A stretch of 64,000 nucleotides of DNA from Luteimonas_C sp035250245 (lineage in GTDB: Bacteria; Pseudomonadota; Gammaproteobacteria; Xanthomonadales; Xanthomonadaceae), in the NCBI GenBank assembly GCA_035250245.1, contig DATFFH010000088.1, positions 77,870 to 141,869 on the forward strand, read 5' to 3'. The translations under genes and the position numbers were made by a program. The notes beneath the pieces are model-generated. The model was not told where the DNA came from, made no database searches, and saw only the letters and a list, made by a program, of their open reading frames with translations. Below are positions 33,601 through 41,829 of this stretch, in pieces (the first letter of the stretch is position 1; each line of letters opens with the position of its first letter).

Positions 33601-33845
33601 GCGGTGATCAGGTCCACGCCTTCGATGCCGCTGATCGCGTCTTCCAGCACCTGGGTGATGCGGCTTTCCACCACAGCCGCCGAAGCGCCGGTGTAGCTGG
33701 TGCTCACCGACACCACCGGCGGATCCACGTCCGGCAGCTCGCGCAGCGGCAGGCGGGTGAAGGACACCACGCCCAGCACGATCAGGATGAGCGACATCAC
33801 CGTCGCGAAGACGGGGCGCTTGATCGAGATGTCGGACAGCAGCAT
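30669..33845 (-). CDS. RND efflux pump inner-membrane permease (HAE1/AcrB type)
   Basis: A 1058-residue proton-driven drug transporter. It begins MLLSDISIKRPVFATVMS and has the 12-helix RND plan: TM1, a long periplasmic porter/docking domain, TM2-6, a second domain, and TM7-12. The proton-relay acids are in GLVVDDAIVVLENCQRR. Other marks are LPIAFMEGNQGRLFRELAV and GLAAKNGILIVEFANQLR in the second half. Cytoplasmic loop residues 500-540 are Pro/Ala-rich. The gene lies 3 bases after the adaptor gene, forming an operon. No outer-membrane factor or regulator is in the window, so the pump may use an OprM/TolC encoded elsewhere. Substrate unknown. Confidence 0.95.
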   Translation of the reverse strand: MLLSDISIKRPVFATVMSLILIVLGVVSFTRLPLRELPDVDPPVVSVSTSYTGASAAVVESRITQVLEDAISGIEGVDLITADSRNGRSNINIEFTLTRDIEGAANDVRDAISRVANRLPPEIDPPQVSKQQSDSSPIMFFNLSDPNMTAEELTDYADRYLADQFSSIDGVSSVNIGGGQRYAMRVWLDDKAMAARGLTVDDINGALRRENVELPGGSLESTDRDFSLRVMRGYLTPENFEDLAVGKGDDGHVIKLREVARVELGSEERRSYYHGNGVPQVGMGIVATSTANQLDVAHKARDLADRMAASLPEGMDIALAFDSTVFVDAAVEEVYKTLAEAIVLVLLVVFVFLGSVRASLIPAVTVPVCITAAFMGLYAFGFSINQLTLLSLVLSIGLVVDDAIVVLENCQRRVDLGEPPLLAAVRGTGQVAFAVVATTIVLIAVFLPIAFMEGNQGRLFRELAVAVAGAVLISGFVALTLTPMMCSVLLRPHASAGPSANSPAVPGRTLHKAKGFNNWVNGRLDALTRWYRDVLGKVVGRGWLLAATMLVTFAVSGLLFKLVPSELAPVEDRGNFNVSVTGPEGAGYDYMVKQMAQVEKRLLSYAGDGKPVNRVITRVPGGFGGSAGVMNNGRAIVFLKPWAERDVTTQQLMEEIRKGLADFPGVRVTADVQQGLVRGGGRPVQFVLRGPTYETLAQWRDRMIARMDENPGLLNVDYDYKETLPQIRVNIDQARAADLGVPVEAIGNTLQTMLGSLRAGTYQKDGQEYYVMTQAELANRRSPADIAGLYVRSTTTNQLIPLSNLVKLEEVAEAGTLSRFNRMRAITLTAGLAPGYTVGDALEYLRGLAAQELPPEAQIDYKGESREFQKSSSAIFFTFGMALLVVFLVLAAQFESFLHPVVIMLTVPLAMLGALIGLSIWGTSLNLYSQIGIVMLVGLAAKNGILIVEFANQLRDEGRSVADAIVEAASVRLRPILMTSVAMICGAIPLMLSTGAGAASRSSIGVVIVFGVAFSTLLSLFAVPVFYSLLARFTHSPEAIAHELAKLDKEVPPVGGHA

Positions 33846-33848
33846 GGT

Positions 33849-34916
33849 TTATTTCCCGTCGGCCTGCGCGGCGGCCTGCTGTCCGGTCACGTCCTGGATG
33901 GTCGAGCCGTCGCGCACCTTGACCGTGCCGTCGACCACGATGCGGTCGCCCGCTTTCAGGCCGGACAGGATCTCCACCTCGCCCGGGCGCCGCGCGCCGA
34001 TCTTCACCGGCACCTGCTTGATCTTGTTGCCGGCATCGACCCGGAACACGCTGGCATTGGCGCCGGATTGCTGCAGCGCCAGTTCGGGAATGGCGAGCGT
34101 GTCGCGCGCCGAGCGCTCCACGCCGACGTCGAGCAGCATGCCCGGGCGCAGCTTGCCGTCGGCGTTCGGAATCTCGGCGCGGACCGTCACCGCGCGCGTC
34201 GCCGGATCGACGCGCGAATCGATCGTCGCGATCTTCCCTTCGAAAGTCTGGTCAGGCCACGCGTCGCTGCGAGCGATCACCCGCTGGCCGACCGCCAGCT
34301 GCGACAACGCCGATTCGGGGAAAGTGAAATCCAGTTTGATCAGCGAGACGTCGTCGAGCGTGGTGATCGGCGTGCCCGGCGTCACCAGCGTGCCGGCGCT
34401 CACCAGGCGCAAGCCGAGCACGCCGTCGAAAGGCGCGCGGATCACGCGGTCGGCGACGGTGGCGCGCTGCGCGGCGACGCGGGCGCGCGCGGCTTCCAAT
34501 GCGGTGCGCTGGGTTTCCAGTTCGGAGCGCGCGATCAGCTGCTGGTCGGCGAGCCGGCGGTTGCGTTCGTACAACTGCTCGGCATCGCGCAACGAAGCCT
34601 GCGCTTCGGCCACGCTCGCGCTTTGCTGGCCTTGGGTCAGCGTGACCAGCCCCTGCCCGCGCTTGACGAACTGTCCGCTGTCGAAATCGACGCTGGCCAC
34701 GGTCTGGGTGACGCTGGCGGTGATGTCCACCGACTCGCGCGCCTTGGCCGTGCCCAGCGCGGTCAATTCGTCGCTCCAGCGCACCGGTTGCAGGCGAATG
34801 GTGGTGACGGTGGCGGATGGCTGCCGGCGCTCGGTGGCTTCGTCCTTGCCGCAGGCGGCCATGGCCAGGCACAGGGCCAGGATCGGAAGGGCGATAAACG
34901 GGCGTCGGATCGGCAT
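33849..34916 (-). CDS. RND efflux periplasmic adaptor lipoprotein (membrane fusion protein)
   Basis: A 355-residue adaptor linking the RND permease to an outer-membrane channel. The N-terminus is a lipoprotein signal (LALCLAMAACGKDE, lipidated Cys near residue 22). The halves of the lipoyl domain are at about 50-85 and 155-190, separated by a coiled-coil hairpin (SVAEAQASLRDAEQLYERNR, about 95-140). A beta-barrel domain follows (about 190-265, KLDFTFPESALSQLAVGQ). ATG 34916 is chosen; a TTG seven codons upstream is a weaker alternative. It is the first gene of the efflux operon. Confidence 0.93.
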   Translation of the reverse strand: MPIRRPFIALPILALCLAMAACGKDEATERRQPSATVTTIRLQPVRWSDELTALGTAKARESVDITASVTQTVASVDFDSGQFVKRGQGLVTLTQGQQSASVAEAQASLRDAEQLYERNRRLADQQLIARSELETQRTALEAARARVAAQRATVADRVIRAPFDGVLGLRLVSAGTLVTPGTPITTLDDVSLIKLDFTFPESALSQLAVGQRVIARSDAWPDQTFEGKIATIDSRVDPATRAVTVRAEIPNADGKLRPGMLLDVGVERSARDTLAIPELALQQSGANASVFRVDAGNKIKQVPVKIGARRPGEVEILSGLKAGDRIVVDGTVKVRDGSTIQDVTGQQAAAQADGK

Positions 34917-35149
34917 TCGCGCGGGTCGGTCGGTCAAATCCCGTCGATTCTAGCCCCTGGCCGTGACACCCTCGTATGCCATCGGCCATGGCGCGAAACG
35001 CCCTGTTCCGGTCAACCTCTGGCGCTCGCATGCGTTACGCGGCAGTCTGGCCTCGCGTCCCCTACCGCGCCCGTCTTGCGTTCCGCTTGCTATCGGCACA
35101 CGCATTTCGTACCGGAATCCGCCCCGATCCCCCGCTCAGGAGCGAAGCC

Positions 35150-36103
35150 ATGATCCACGACAGCATCCTCGACACCATCGGCCGCACCCCGGTCGTGCGC
35201 TTGCGGCGCATCGCGCCGGCGAACGTCGAACTCTACGCCAAAGTCGAATCCTTTAATCCCGGCGGCTCGGTCAAGGACCGCCTCGCCATCGCCATCATCC
35301 TCGACGCCGAAGCCAAGGGCTTGCTGAAGCCCGGCGACACGGTGATCGAGGCCACGTCCGGCAACACCGGCGTCGCATTGGCGATGGTCTGCGCGGCGCG
35401 CGGCTACAAGTTCGTCGCGACCATGTCGGAAACCTTCTCGATCGAACGCCGCAAGCTGATGCGCGCATACGGCGCGAAAGTGATTTTGACGCCCGCCGCC
35501 GAACGCGGCAGCGGCATGGTGCGCAGAGCCGAGGAATTGGCGAAGCAGCATGGCTGGTTCCTGGCGCGGCAATTCGAGAACCCGGCCAATCCCGCTTATC
35601 ACCGGCAGACCACCGCTGCGGAAATCCTGCGCGATTTCGCCGGCCGCCGGCTCGATCATTTCGTCACCGGCTGGGGCACCGGCGGCACGCTCACCGGCGT
35701 GGGCGAAGTGCTCAAAGTCGCGCGTCCGGAAGTGAAGGTCACCGCTTGCGAACCGGCCGGCGCTTCGCTGCTGAGCGGCAAGGAATGGCAGCCGCACAAG
35801 ATCCAGGGCTGGACACCGGATTTCGTGCCGGCGGTGCTCAATCGCGACGCCGCCGCGCAGATCCTGCCGATCGACGACGTACTGGCTCGCGACACCGCGC
35901 GACGCCTCGCCTCGGAAGAAGGCGTGTTCGTCGGCATCTCCGCCGGCGCCACTGTCGCGGCCGCGCTGGAAGTGGCGAAATCGGCGAAAGACGGCGACGT
36001 GATCTTGGCGATGCTGCCCGATACCGGCGAACGGTATCTGTCGACCTTCCTGTTCGAAAGCGTCAACGAAGGCTCGGACGACGAGTGGCTGGCTTCGCTG
36101 TAG
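35150..36103 (+). CDS. Cysteine synthase (O-acetylserine sulfhydrylase), CysK/CysM type
   Basis: A 317-residue fold-type II PLP enzyme that makes cysteine from O-acetylserine and sulfide. The PLP lysine is Lys42 in NPGGSVKDR. The substrate loop is EATSGNTGVAL (about 65-75), the phosphate-binding glycine loop is GWGTGGTLTGVG (about 170-181), and GVFVGISAGATVAA is at about 260. Length and motifs fit both CysK and CysM, so no symbol is given. ATG 35150 is preferred over upstream in-frame starts because the family begins at IHDSILDTIGRTPVVRL. It lies divergent from the RND operon. Confidence 0.94.
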   Translation: MIHDSILDTIGRTPVVRLRRIAPANVELYAKVESFNPGGSVKDRLAIAIILDAEAKGLLKPGDTVIEATSGNTGVALAMVCAARGYKFVATMSETFSIERRKLMRAYGAKVILTPAAERGSGMVRRAEELAKQHGWFLARQFENPANPAYHRQTTAAEILRDFAGRRLDHFVTGWGTGGTLTGVGEVLKVARPEVKVTACEPAGASLLSGKEWQPHKIQGWTPDFVPAVLNRDAAAQILPIDDVLARDTARRLASEEGVFVGISAGATVAAALEVAKSAKDGDVILAMLPDTGERYLSTFLFESVNEGSDDEWLASL

Positions 36104-36615
36104 TGTAACCCTGACCCACCGTGGCCTTTGTGGGAGCGGCTTCAGCCGCGAGCTCTTCGTAGGTGCGAATTCATTCGCACGCTTTTTGGCGAGAAAGAGC
36201 GTGCGAATGAATTCGCGCCTACGATTCACGGCAACGCGCGCAACCGCAGGATGGGTTGTGCGCAGCCAACGTGGGACGGAACCGCCGAAGGCGTTTCCGC
36301 CTTCGCACCCGCGCAAACGCAGCCATACGGCGGAATCCGCTACGCGGGTTCCGCCCTACGCGCTGCGGCTGGCTAATGATGTAGGGCGGGCCTTGGCTTT
36401 GTAGGAGCGGCTTCAGCCGCGAGCTTTTGCACATACGAATTCGTTCGCACGCTCTTGCCGGAAAAACGTGCGAATGAATTCGCACCTACAACTCCTCGCA
36501 ACTCGCGCGATCCGGGTGTCTCGATCCCACTGACGCCTGCATGCTGGCCCCTTTTTTGGGCTTTTCCGTCTTCCTAGGCCACTGCCTCATGGCAGCCTCA
36601 GACGGAGCCGACCAG
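36104..36615. repeat. Repeat mosaic: several REP-type elements in a 511-base intergenic region
   Basis: In order: one family A REP half (36130-36156, GTGGGAGCGGCTTCAGCCGC), a family B pair GTAGGTGCGAATTCATTCGC/...CTAC (36159-36222), a different palindrome with GGATGGGTTGTGCGCAGCC and CGGAATCCGCTACGCGGGTTCCG (about 36250-36370), a GTAGGGCGGGCC remnant near 36381, a family A half (36401-36426) and a family B half ending in CTAC at 36489. From 36490 to the YadA-type start nothing more is seen except a GGAG ribosome-binding site. No gene is convincing here. Confidence 0.85.
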
Positions 36616-38013
36616 ATGAATACCCCGATTTCCTCAGCTGCCGCCCAGCCGGCTTTGCTTGCGCTGGCCCTGGTGGCGCTACTGTCCTTTGCGCCGGCCC
36701 ACGCCGATCAGGTGTGCGACATCATCAACAACGATCCGGACACCGAATTTCCGGCCGCCAGCACCGCAACCGGTTTCGCGGCCTTCTCGTGCGGTCAGCA
36801 GAATACGGCCTCCGGTGATTTCTCAACCGCTCTGGGCCGCTTCAACACGGTAAGCGGTCCGAATAGTGTCGGCGTGGGAATCGCCAATGTGGCTTCCGCT
36901 ATCTATTCCACGGCCATCGGCTCGGAAAACACCGCAAGCGGCATCAATTCCACCGCTATCGGATTTTTGAATACCGCTGTCGGTGGTGCTACTGCAGTTG
37001 GCAACGGAAACAACGCGACCCTGCTGAATGCTTCCGCCTATGGCAGCGGCAATAGGGCCGACGGTATCGATAGCACTGCCTTAGGCAGTCGCAACACCGC
37101 CACGGCTATCAGCAGCACAGCGATCGGAAATCACAACCTTGCCCAAGGTTTCGCCAGCGCTGCCGTGGGTACTGGCAGCGTCGCCACTGGCAACAGTGGC
37201 ACCGCCCTGGGCAGTTGGATCGACTTCAACGGCGACGGCGATATCACTCTGGACACGGATAGCGACAACGACGGCATCTTCGAAGCCAGCACCGAAACCA
37301 CCCTCGCCTCCGGCCAGGAAGCCACCGCCATCGGCGCGGCCGCCTGGGCCACCGGCGCACGCAGCAGCTCGCTGGGTTCCGGCGCCTTCGCTTTTGCCGA
37401 CGACAGCGTCGCCCTTGGTAGCCGATCCCAGGCCGACCGCGCCAATACCGTCTCGATCGGTTCCTTCGGCAACGAACGACAGATCGTCAATGTAGCCGCC
37501 GGCACCGAGCTGACCGATGCGGTCAACGTGCAGCAACTGCAGGACACGTTGGCCACTGCCAACGCTTACACCGACACCGCCGTGGCCACCGGCGGCACCG
37601 CGGCGAATGCCTACACCGATAACCGCGAAGCTGCGATCCGTGGCGACATGGAAGCCGGCGATGCGCAGACGCTATCCGCCGCCAACGCCTACACGGACCA
37701 GAAATTCTCGCAGGTCGATTTCTCCGGCATCAACGACCGCTTCGACCGCATCGACCAGCGCTTCGGCCAGATGGGCGAGCGCATCGACCGCGGCAACGCA
37801 TTGGGCGCGGCCATGGCGCAGATGAGCGCGATCGCCGCCGGCGGCAACGGCCCGCGCGGGCGCGTAGCGGTCGGCGCCGGCTTCCATGGCGGCCGGCAGG
37901 CGCTTTCCGTCGGTTACGGCGTCCGCGTGGGCAGCCGCGGCGTGTTCACGCTCGGCGGCGCGTTCAGCGGGTCGGAACGGTCGGCCGGGATCGGGTTTGG
38001 GGCGGATCTGTAA
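36616..38013 (+). CDS. YadA-type trimeric autotransporter adhesin
   Basis: A 465-residue surface adhesin. A signal peptide (1-about 30, ends AHA) precedes a head made of degenerate 14-residue YadA repeats, recognisable by the repeated SxAIGxxNxAxG pattern (FSTALGRFNTVSG, YSTAIGSENTASG, DSTALGSRNTATA), about residues 45-310. An acidic insert with DFNGDGDITLDTDSDNDGIF (about 202-221) resembles a calcium-binding DxDxDG loop. A neck (VNVAAGTELTDAVNVQQLQ), a short stalk with NAYTD repeats, and a C-terminal anchor of four beta-strands (about 395-465, ends IGFGADL) follow. It trimerises in the outer membrane. Codon use is less GC-biased than its neighbours. Target unknown. Confidence 0.93.
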   Translation: MNTPISSAAAQPALLALALVALLSFAPAHADQVCDIINNDPDTEFPAASTATGFAAFSCGQQNTASGDFSTALGRFNTVSGPNSVGVGIANVASAIYSTAIGSENTASGINSTAIGFLNTAVGGATAVGNGNNATLLNASAYGSGNRADGIDSTALGSRNTATAISSTAIGNHNLAQGFASAAVGTGSVATGNSGTALGSWIDFNGDGDITLDTDSDNDGIFEASTETTLASGQEATAIGAAAWATGARSSSLGSGAFAFADDSVALGSRSQADRANTVSIGSFGNERQIVNVAAGTELTDAVNVQQLQDTLATANAYTDTAVATGGTAANAYTDNREAAIRGDMEAGDAQTLSAANAYTDQKFSQVDFSGINDRFDRIDQRFGQMGERIDRGNALGAAMAQMSAIAAGGNGPRGRVAVGAGFHGGRQALSVGYGVRVGSRGVFTLGGAFSGSERSAGIGFGADL

Positions 38014-38052
38014 CTTGCTGGCGCGATCAAATGTCGCGACGCATGAAGTTAT

Positions 38053-38114
38053 GTAGGTGCGAATTCATTCGCACGCTCTTGCCGGAAAAAGCATGCGAAT
38101 GAATTCGCACCTAC
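38053..38114. repeat. GTAG-type REP pair (family B, GTGCGAATTCATTCGCAC)
   Basis: GTAGGTGCGAATTCATTCGC...GCTCTTGCC, then the inverted copy ending in CACCTAC. A GTGGGCCTAGGCCCACCCTAC palindrome follows at 38151-38172, reaching the serine hydrolase stop. Confidence 0.88.
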
Positions 38115-38166
38115 GATCCGGCAGTTTTCGCGGCTGTGATAGGGCGATGGTGGGCCTAGGCCCACC

Positions 38167-39225
38167 CTACAGGAACAATTGCGCGATCTTGAGGGCGGTC
38201 TGGTACGGCTCCGGGTCGTTGCGGTTGGTCAGCACGACCACGGTCAGCCGGCGCTGCGGATAGCGCACGATCACGTTGCGGAAGCCGATGGTTTCGCCCG
38301 AATGCCACAGGGTTTCGCCGGTGATGCGCCAGCCGTAGCCGTATTCGATGGCCGGATCGTCGGTCTTGGTCCACGGCGTGGCGGCGAGCTTGCGCGATTG
38401 CGCGTCGAGCAAGCGATCGTCGTATTGCGCGGCGTCCCACTTGGCCAGATCGTCGATCGAGGAATAAATGCCGCCGTCGCCCAGCACCGCGCTGGTGGAA
38501 CTCTGGTCGGTGCGCTGCCAGCGGCCATCGACCAGGCTGTAGCCATAGGCGCGGTCGGCGACTTCGGAAACGCCTTTTTCATAGGCGACGGTACGGTCCA
38601 TGCCCAAGGGTAGGAAGATCTTTTCGCGCAAGAAATCGGCATAGCGTTTGCCCGAAGCTTTTTCGACGATCAACGCCAGCAATGCGTAACCGCTATTGCT
38701 GTAGCGGTAATCCGAACCGGGCGCGAAATAGGTGCGGTCCTGGGTGGCGAGCAGATCGAGCACGCCGGCGTCGTGGATCTGCTCGGTCGCGTCTTCGGCC
38801 ATCAGGTCTTCGTAGTCGACCACGCCCGAAGTGTGGGTGAGCAGATGCTTGATCGTGATCTTGTCCGTCGCCTTGGCCGGCAGCGCAGGCAGCCATTTGC
38901 GCACCGGATCGTCCAGGCCGAGCTTGCCGTCGCGCGCCAGCAGCAGGATCGCGGTCGCGGTGAATTGCTTGCTCACCGAAGCCAGCCGGTAGTTGGTTCG
39001 CGGCGCGGCCTGCGCGCCCGCTTCCAGATCGGCCAATCCGTAGCTGCGGCGAATGATGGGCGCGCCGTCGCGGATCACCAATACGGATGCGCCCGGACCT
39101 TGCCCGGCGTAGTCGCGCATCAGCGCATCGACCGATTCTTCCACCGCATTTCCTCCCGTTGCGCAGCCCGCCGACAGCGCCAGTGCGCCGAGCAAGAACC
39201 AGGACCGCAATGCTTTCGGCACCAT
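38167..39225 (-). CDS. Lipoprotein serine hydrolase (beta-lactamase/AmpC-like fold)
   Basis: A 352-residue protein of the class C beta-lactamase/esterase family (peptidase S12-like). A lipobox (LALSAGCAT, Cys about 21) suggests lipidation. The catalytic SxxK motif is SVSK with Ser83 and Lys86, the second motif is YSN (about 177-179) and the HSG triad is at about 316. Proteins of this kind include esterases, D-aminopeptidases and PBP-like enzymes; drug resistance cannot be inferred. It starts at ATG 39225, 2 bases after the L7/L12-like gene on the same strand. Confidence 0.9.
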   Translation of the reverse strand: MVPKALRSWFLLGALALSAGCATGGNAVEESVDALMRDYAGQGPGASVLVIRDGAPIIRRSYGLADLEAGAQAAPRTNYRLASVSKQFTATAILLLARDGKLGLDDPVRKWLPALPAKATDKITIKHLLTHTSGVVDYEDLMAEDATEQIHDAGVLDLLATQDRTYFAPGSDYRYSNSGYALLALIVEKASGKRYADFLREKIFLPLGMDRTVAYEKGVSEVADRAYGYSLVDGRWQRTDQSSTSAVLGDGGIYSSIDDLAKWDAAQYDDRLLDAQSRKLAATPWTKTDDPAIEYGYGWRITGETLWHSGETIGFRNVIVRYPQRRLTVVVLTNRNDPEPYQTALKIAQLFL

Positions 39226-39227
39226 GC

Positions 39228-39707
39228 TCAAGTACGCCCCGAGAACAGATACCAAAGCGCGAAGATCGCCGCCAAGGCGACCAGCCATAACCAACCGCGG
39301 CTGCCGCGGTCGCCTTCGACCACGGTCGGCACCCGTTTCTGCGCCGACGCCATCGGTGCGGACGCATGCGCACCATGCCGATGCTTTTCCACCAGGTCTT
39401 TGGCGGTCTTCAGATCGAACTGCGGGTTGGCCTCGCGCAGACGCTTGATGGCATCGATCAGATCGCCGCGCGCGAGCGCTTCGGCGGCGTCTTGCGGAAA
39501 GGCGACGCCGGACGATGCGGACATGCGCTCCGCGGTCTGCTGGGCTTGGCCGCGGTCGATGCGCGCCGCATGCGCGTCGATCACCGCCTTGGCCCGCTTC
39601 AGATCCAGGCCGGTGGCATCGCGCAGGTGCTTGATCGCCTCGATCGTGCGGCCCTGACGCAGGGCCGCTATCGCCTCGGGCGGTATCCGGATCTCGCCTT
39701 GCGCCAC
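39228..39707 (-). CDS. Membrane-anchored protein with two ribosomal L7/L12 C-terminal-like domains
   Basis: A 159-residue protein with two copies of the L7/L12 C-terminal-like helix pair: AALRQGRTIEAIKHLRDATG..LDLKRAKAVID (about 14-46) and ALARGDLIDAIKRLREANP..FDLKTAKDLVE (about 79-112). A single transmembrane helix at about 137-156 (WLWLVALAAIFALWYLF) makes it tail-anchored in the inner membrane. The start is GTG 39707, with GGAGG about six bases upstream. It may be cotranscribed with the serine hydrolase downstream (2-base gap). Family function is unknown; the ribosomal fold does not imply a ribosomal role. Confidence 0.75.
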   Translation of the reverse strand: MAQGEIRIPPEAIAALRQGRTIEAIKHLRDATGLDLKRAKAVIDAHAARIDRGQAQQTAERMSASSGVAFPQDAAEALARGDLIDAIKRLREANPQFDLKTAKDLVEKHRHGAHASAPMASAQKRVPTVVEGDRGSRGWLWLVALAAIFALWYLFSGRT

Positions 39708-39760
39708 GCCGCGCCTCCATCGTGCTGGATCGAAAGCCCAGCATACCGGAGGCGCCTCGG

Positions 39761-40381
39761 TCAGCGCCGCCCCGTGCGGATGGGGGTCCCGCCCGATTGA
39801 TCCGTCATGGCCGGTTTGCTGAAGCGCAGCCTTTGGTACCGCTCCAATTCGTTCTTGGGCAGGTTGCCGGCCTGGTACCTGTCCCACTTCTGCTTCTGCA
39901 CGTAGCCGGCCAGGTCGACGATCGCGCAGCGGCTTCGCAGCGCCGCGGCATCGGCCGCCTCGCGTCCGATGAAATGCATGGTCGCGACCGTGTACACCGG
40001 CCGGGGCTCCGAGATCTCCGGCCTGGGCGCGAATTTCCATTGCGCCACGGCCGCGCCGGCGGCCCGGGCGAAGCCTTCCCAGAATCCGGGCACGGGTTCG
40101 CGGTCTCCGCCGGTGGAGCTGGCCCAGGCCTTGAGCAGGCTGAAGTCCGACGTCGAGCCGTCGGCCCGGATGGCGTAGCCGATGGCCACGCAGACGTTGT
40201 CGCCGCGCGCGGCGAATTCGGCCGGATAGCCGGGCGCCGCGAGCTTGGCGCCTTCGGCAAGTTTCCATTCTTTACGGATGCCGCCCTCGTCGACGATGTC
40301 GATGCGGTCCTTGGCGGCGGTGGAGCTCATGGAAGCCAATAAAGCAGTTGAAGCCAACCAAGCCGCGATCGATGCTTTCAT
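39761..40381 (-). CDS. Secreted protein with TonB C-terminal-like domain (paralogue 1 of 3)
   Basis: A 206-residue exported protein with a signal peptide (1-about 23). It shares with two neighbours a block of about 110 residues: DIVDEGGIRKEW, GYPAEFAARGDNVCVAIGYA, ADGSTSDFSLLKAWASS, AVAQWKFAPRPEIS, YTVATMHFIG. The pattern of strands, then SDF.LLKAW, then W.F.PR resembles the C-terminal domain of TonB-like proteins, though no TonB box or proline-rich region is present. The C-terminal tail is charged. ATG 40381. Role unknown. Confidence 0.75.
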   Translation of the reverse strand: MKASIAAWLASTALLASMSSTAAKDRIDIVDEGGIRKEWKLAEGAKLAAPGYPAEFAARGDNVCVAIGYAIRADGSTSDFSLLKAWASSTGGDREPVPGFWEGFARAAGAAVAQWKFAPRPEISEPRPVYTVATMHFIGREAADAAALRSRCAIVDLAGYVQKQKWDRYQAGNLPKNELERYQRLRFSKPAMTDQSGGTPIRTGRR

Positions 40382-40497
40382 GCTGCCCCCCGCGCCAGAA
40401 CTTACGGATCTAAGCTCCAACGATCGAGCCGGGCCATCAAGGGCCGCCCGCAGCATTTTGGATGTGGCCAATTCACGGCGACAAGGACGCGGCCGTT

Positions 40498-40656
40498 GTC
40501 CCTCTCCCATTTCGGGAGAGGGACAGGCGCGAAGCGCCAGGGAGAGGGTTCGGCTTTTGGCGGGGCACTAACAGCAAAAAGCGAAGCACGCTCGCTTCGC
40601 TCGCGCCCCCTCTCCTGCCCTACGGGCATCCTCTCCCACGAGGGGAGAGGAAAATG
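40498..40656. repeat. Interspersed palindromic element (CCCTCTCCC/GGGAGAGGG type)
   Basis: The left arm is CCCTCTCCCATTTCGGGAGAGG with GGGAGAGGGTTCGGC; the right arm is CCCCCTCTCCTGCCC with CCTCTCCCACGAGGGGAGAGG. Together with the fba terminator it fills the 354-base gap between paralogue 1 and fba. Confidence 0.82.
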
Positions 40657-40681
40657 CGAGCAGAGTCACCTCATCTCGTGA

Positions 40682-40715
40682 AAACAAAAACGCCGGCGCG
40701 AGGCCGGCGTTTTCA
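40682..40715 (-). terminator. Terminator of fba
   Basis: An 11-bp stem (AAAACGCCGGC at 40687-40697 with GCCGGCGTTTT at 40703-40713), flanked by A- and T-runs, lies just after the fba stop. It reads well on the minus strand, ending in TTTTTGTTTT. Confidence 0.88.
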
Positions 40716-40735
40716 TCAGCAAGCGCAGAGGCTAA

Positions 40736-41746
40736 TCAAGCCGCCTTGCTCCACTTGCCCAGCGCCGCCAAACCGTTGTCCTTAGCACGCGCGTACACGG
40801 TCTGCTGCGCCTTGGCGACATTGTTCGCCAGATCCTGCGACCACAGCTTCAGCGCGGCCGATTGCATGGCGCGGCCGTATGAGAACGACAACGGCCAAGG
40901 ATTCGGACCCAGCCGGTTCATCGCGTCCAGGTGCGCGGTGGCCTCTTCGTCGCTCTGCCCGCCGGACAGGAACACGATGCCCGGCAGGATCGCCGGCACG
41001 GTCGACTTCAGGCACATCAGGGTCGATTCGGCCACCTCATCCACGGCAGCCTTCTCGCCGCTGTCCTTGCCCGGAATCACCATCGACGCCTTCAGGATGG
41101 TGCCCTCCAGCATCACGCTCTGCTGGTACAGCGCGTCGAACAGCGAACGCAGCACCACTTCGGTGACCTCGTAGCTGGTTTCGATGTCGTGGCTGCCGTC
41201 CATCAGCACTTCCGGCTCCACCATCGGCACCAGGCCCTGCTCCTGGCACAGCGCGGCGTAGCGCGCCAACGCATGCGAATTGGCTTCGATGCAGGTGCCC
41301 GAGGGGATGTCGTCGCCGATGTTGATCACCGCGCGCCACTTGGCGAAACGGGCGCCGAGCTTGTAGTACTCCTCCAGGCGCGCGCGCAGACCGTCCAGGC
41401 CTTCGGTCACCACTTCGCCGGGGAAGCCAGCCAGCGGGAACGGACCCTTGTCGACCTTGATGCCCGGGATGATCCCGTTCTCGGTCATGACTTTGGTGAA
41501 CGGGACGCCGGCTTTGGTCGACTGGCGGATGGTCTCGTCGTACAGGATCGCGCCGCTGATGTATTCGCCCAGCTTGGGCGTGGTCAACAGCAATTCGCGA
41601 TATGCGCGGCGGTTCTCTTCGGTGTTGTCGATGCCCACGCCGGCGAAGCGCTTGGCGATGGTGTTGTTGGACTCATCGATGGCGATGATGCCCTTGCCCG
41701 CGGCGACCATGGCCTGGGCGGTTTCGGCAAGCTGTTCGATGCTCAT
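40736..41746 (-). CDS. fba: Class I fructose-bisphosphate aldolase
   Basis: A 336-residue Schiff-base (class I) aldolase that splits fructose-1,6-bisphosphate into DHAP and glyceraldehyde-3-phosphate. Marks are GIIAIDESNNTIAKRF (about 19-34), KLGARFAKWRAVI (about 129-141), VPMVEPEVLMDG (about 175-186), LEGTILKASMVIPG with the probable Schiff-base lysine (about 217-230) and FLSGGQSDEEAT. Length fits the family. It is one of five central-carbon genes on the minus strand here. It is flanked by the TonB-C-like paralogues, suggesting they moved around it. Confidence 0.96.
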   Translation of the reverse strand: MSIEQLAETAQAMVAAGKGIIAIDESNNTIAKRFAGVGIDNTEENRRAYRELLLTTPKLGEYISGAILYDETIRQSTKAGVPFTKVMTENGIIPGIKVDKGPFPLAGFPGEVVTEGLDGLRARLEEYYKLGARFAKWRAVINIGDDIPSGTCIEANSHALARYAALCQEQGLVPMVEPEVLMDGSHDIETSYEVTEVVLRSLFDALYQQSVMLEGTILKASMVIPGKDSGEKAAVDEVAESTLMCLKSTVPAILPGIVFLSGGQSDEEATAHLDAMNRLGPNPWPLSFSYGRAMQSAALKLWSQDLANNVAKAQQTVYARAKDNGLAALGKWSKAA

Positions 41747-41829
41747 GGGCTGGCTCGTCGTGGAAAACGGCCATTATAGCCGCCCCAGCAGGGGCGGCCG
41801 TCGTGAAAACGCTTGCGCTGCCGGGGCGG

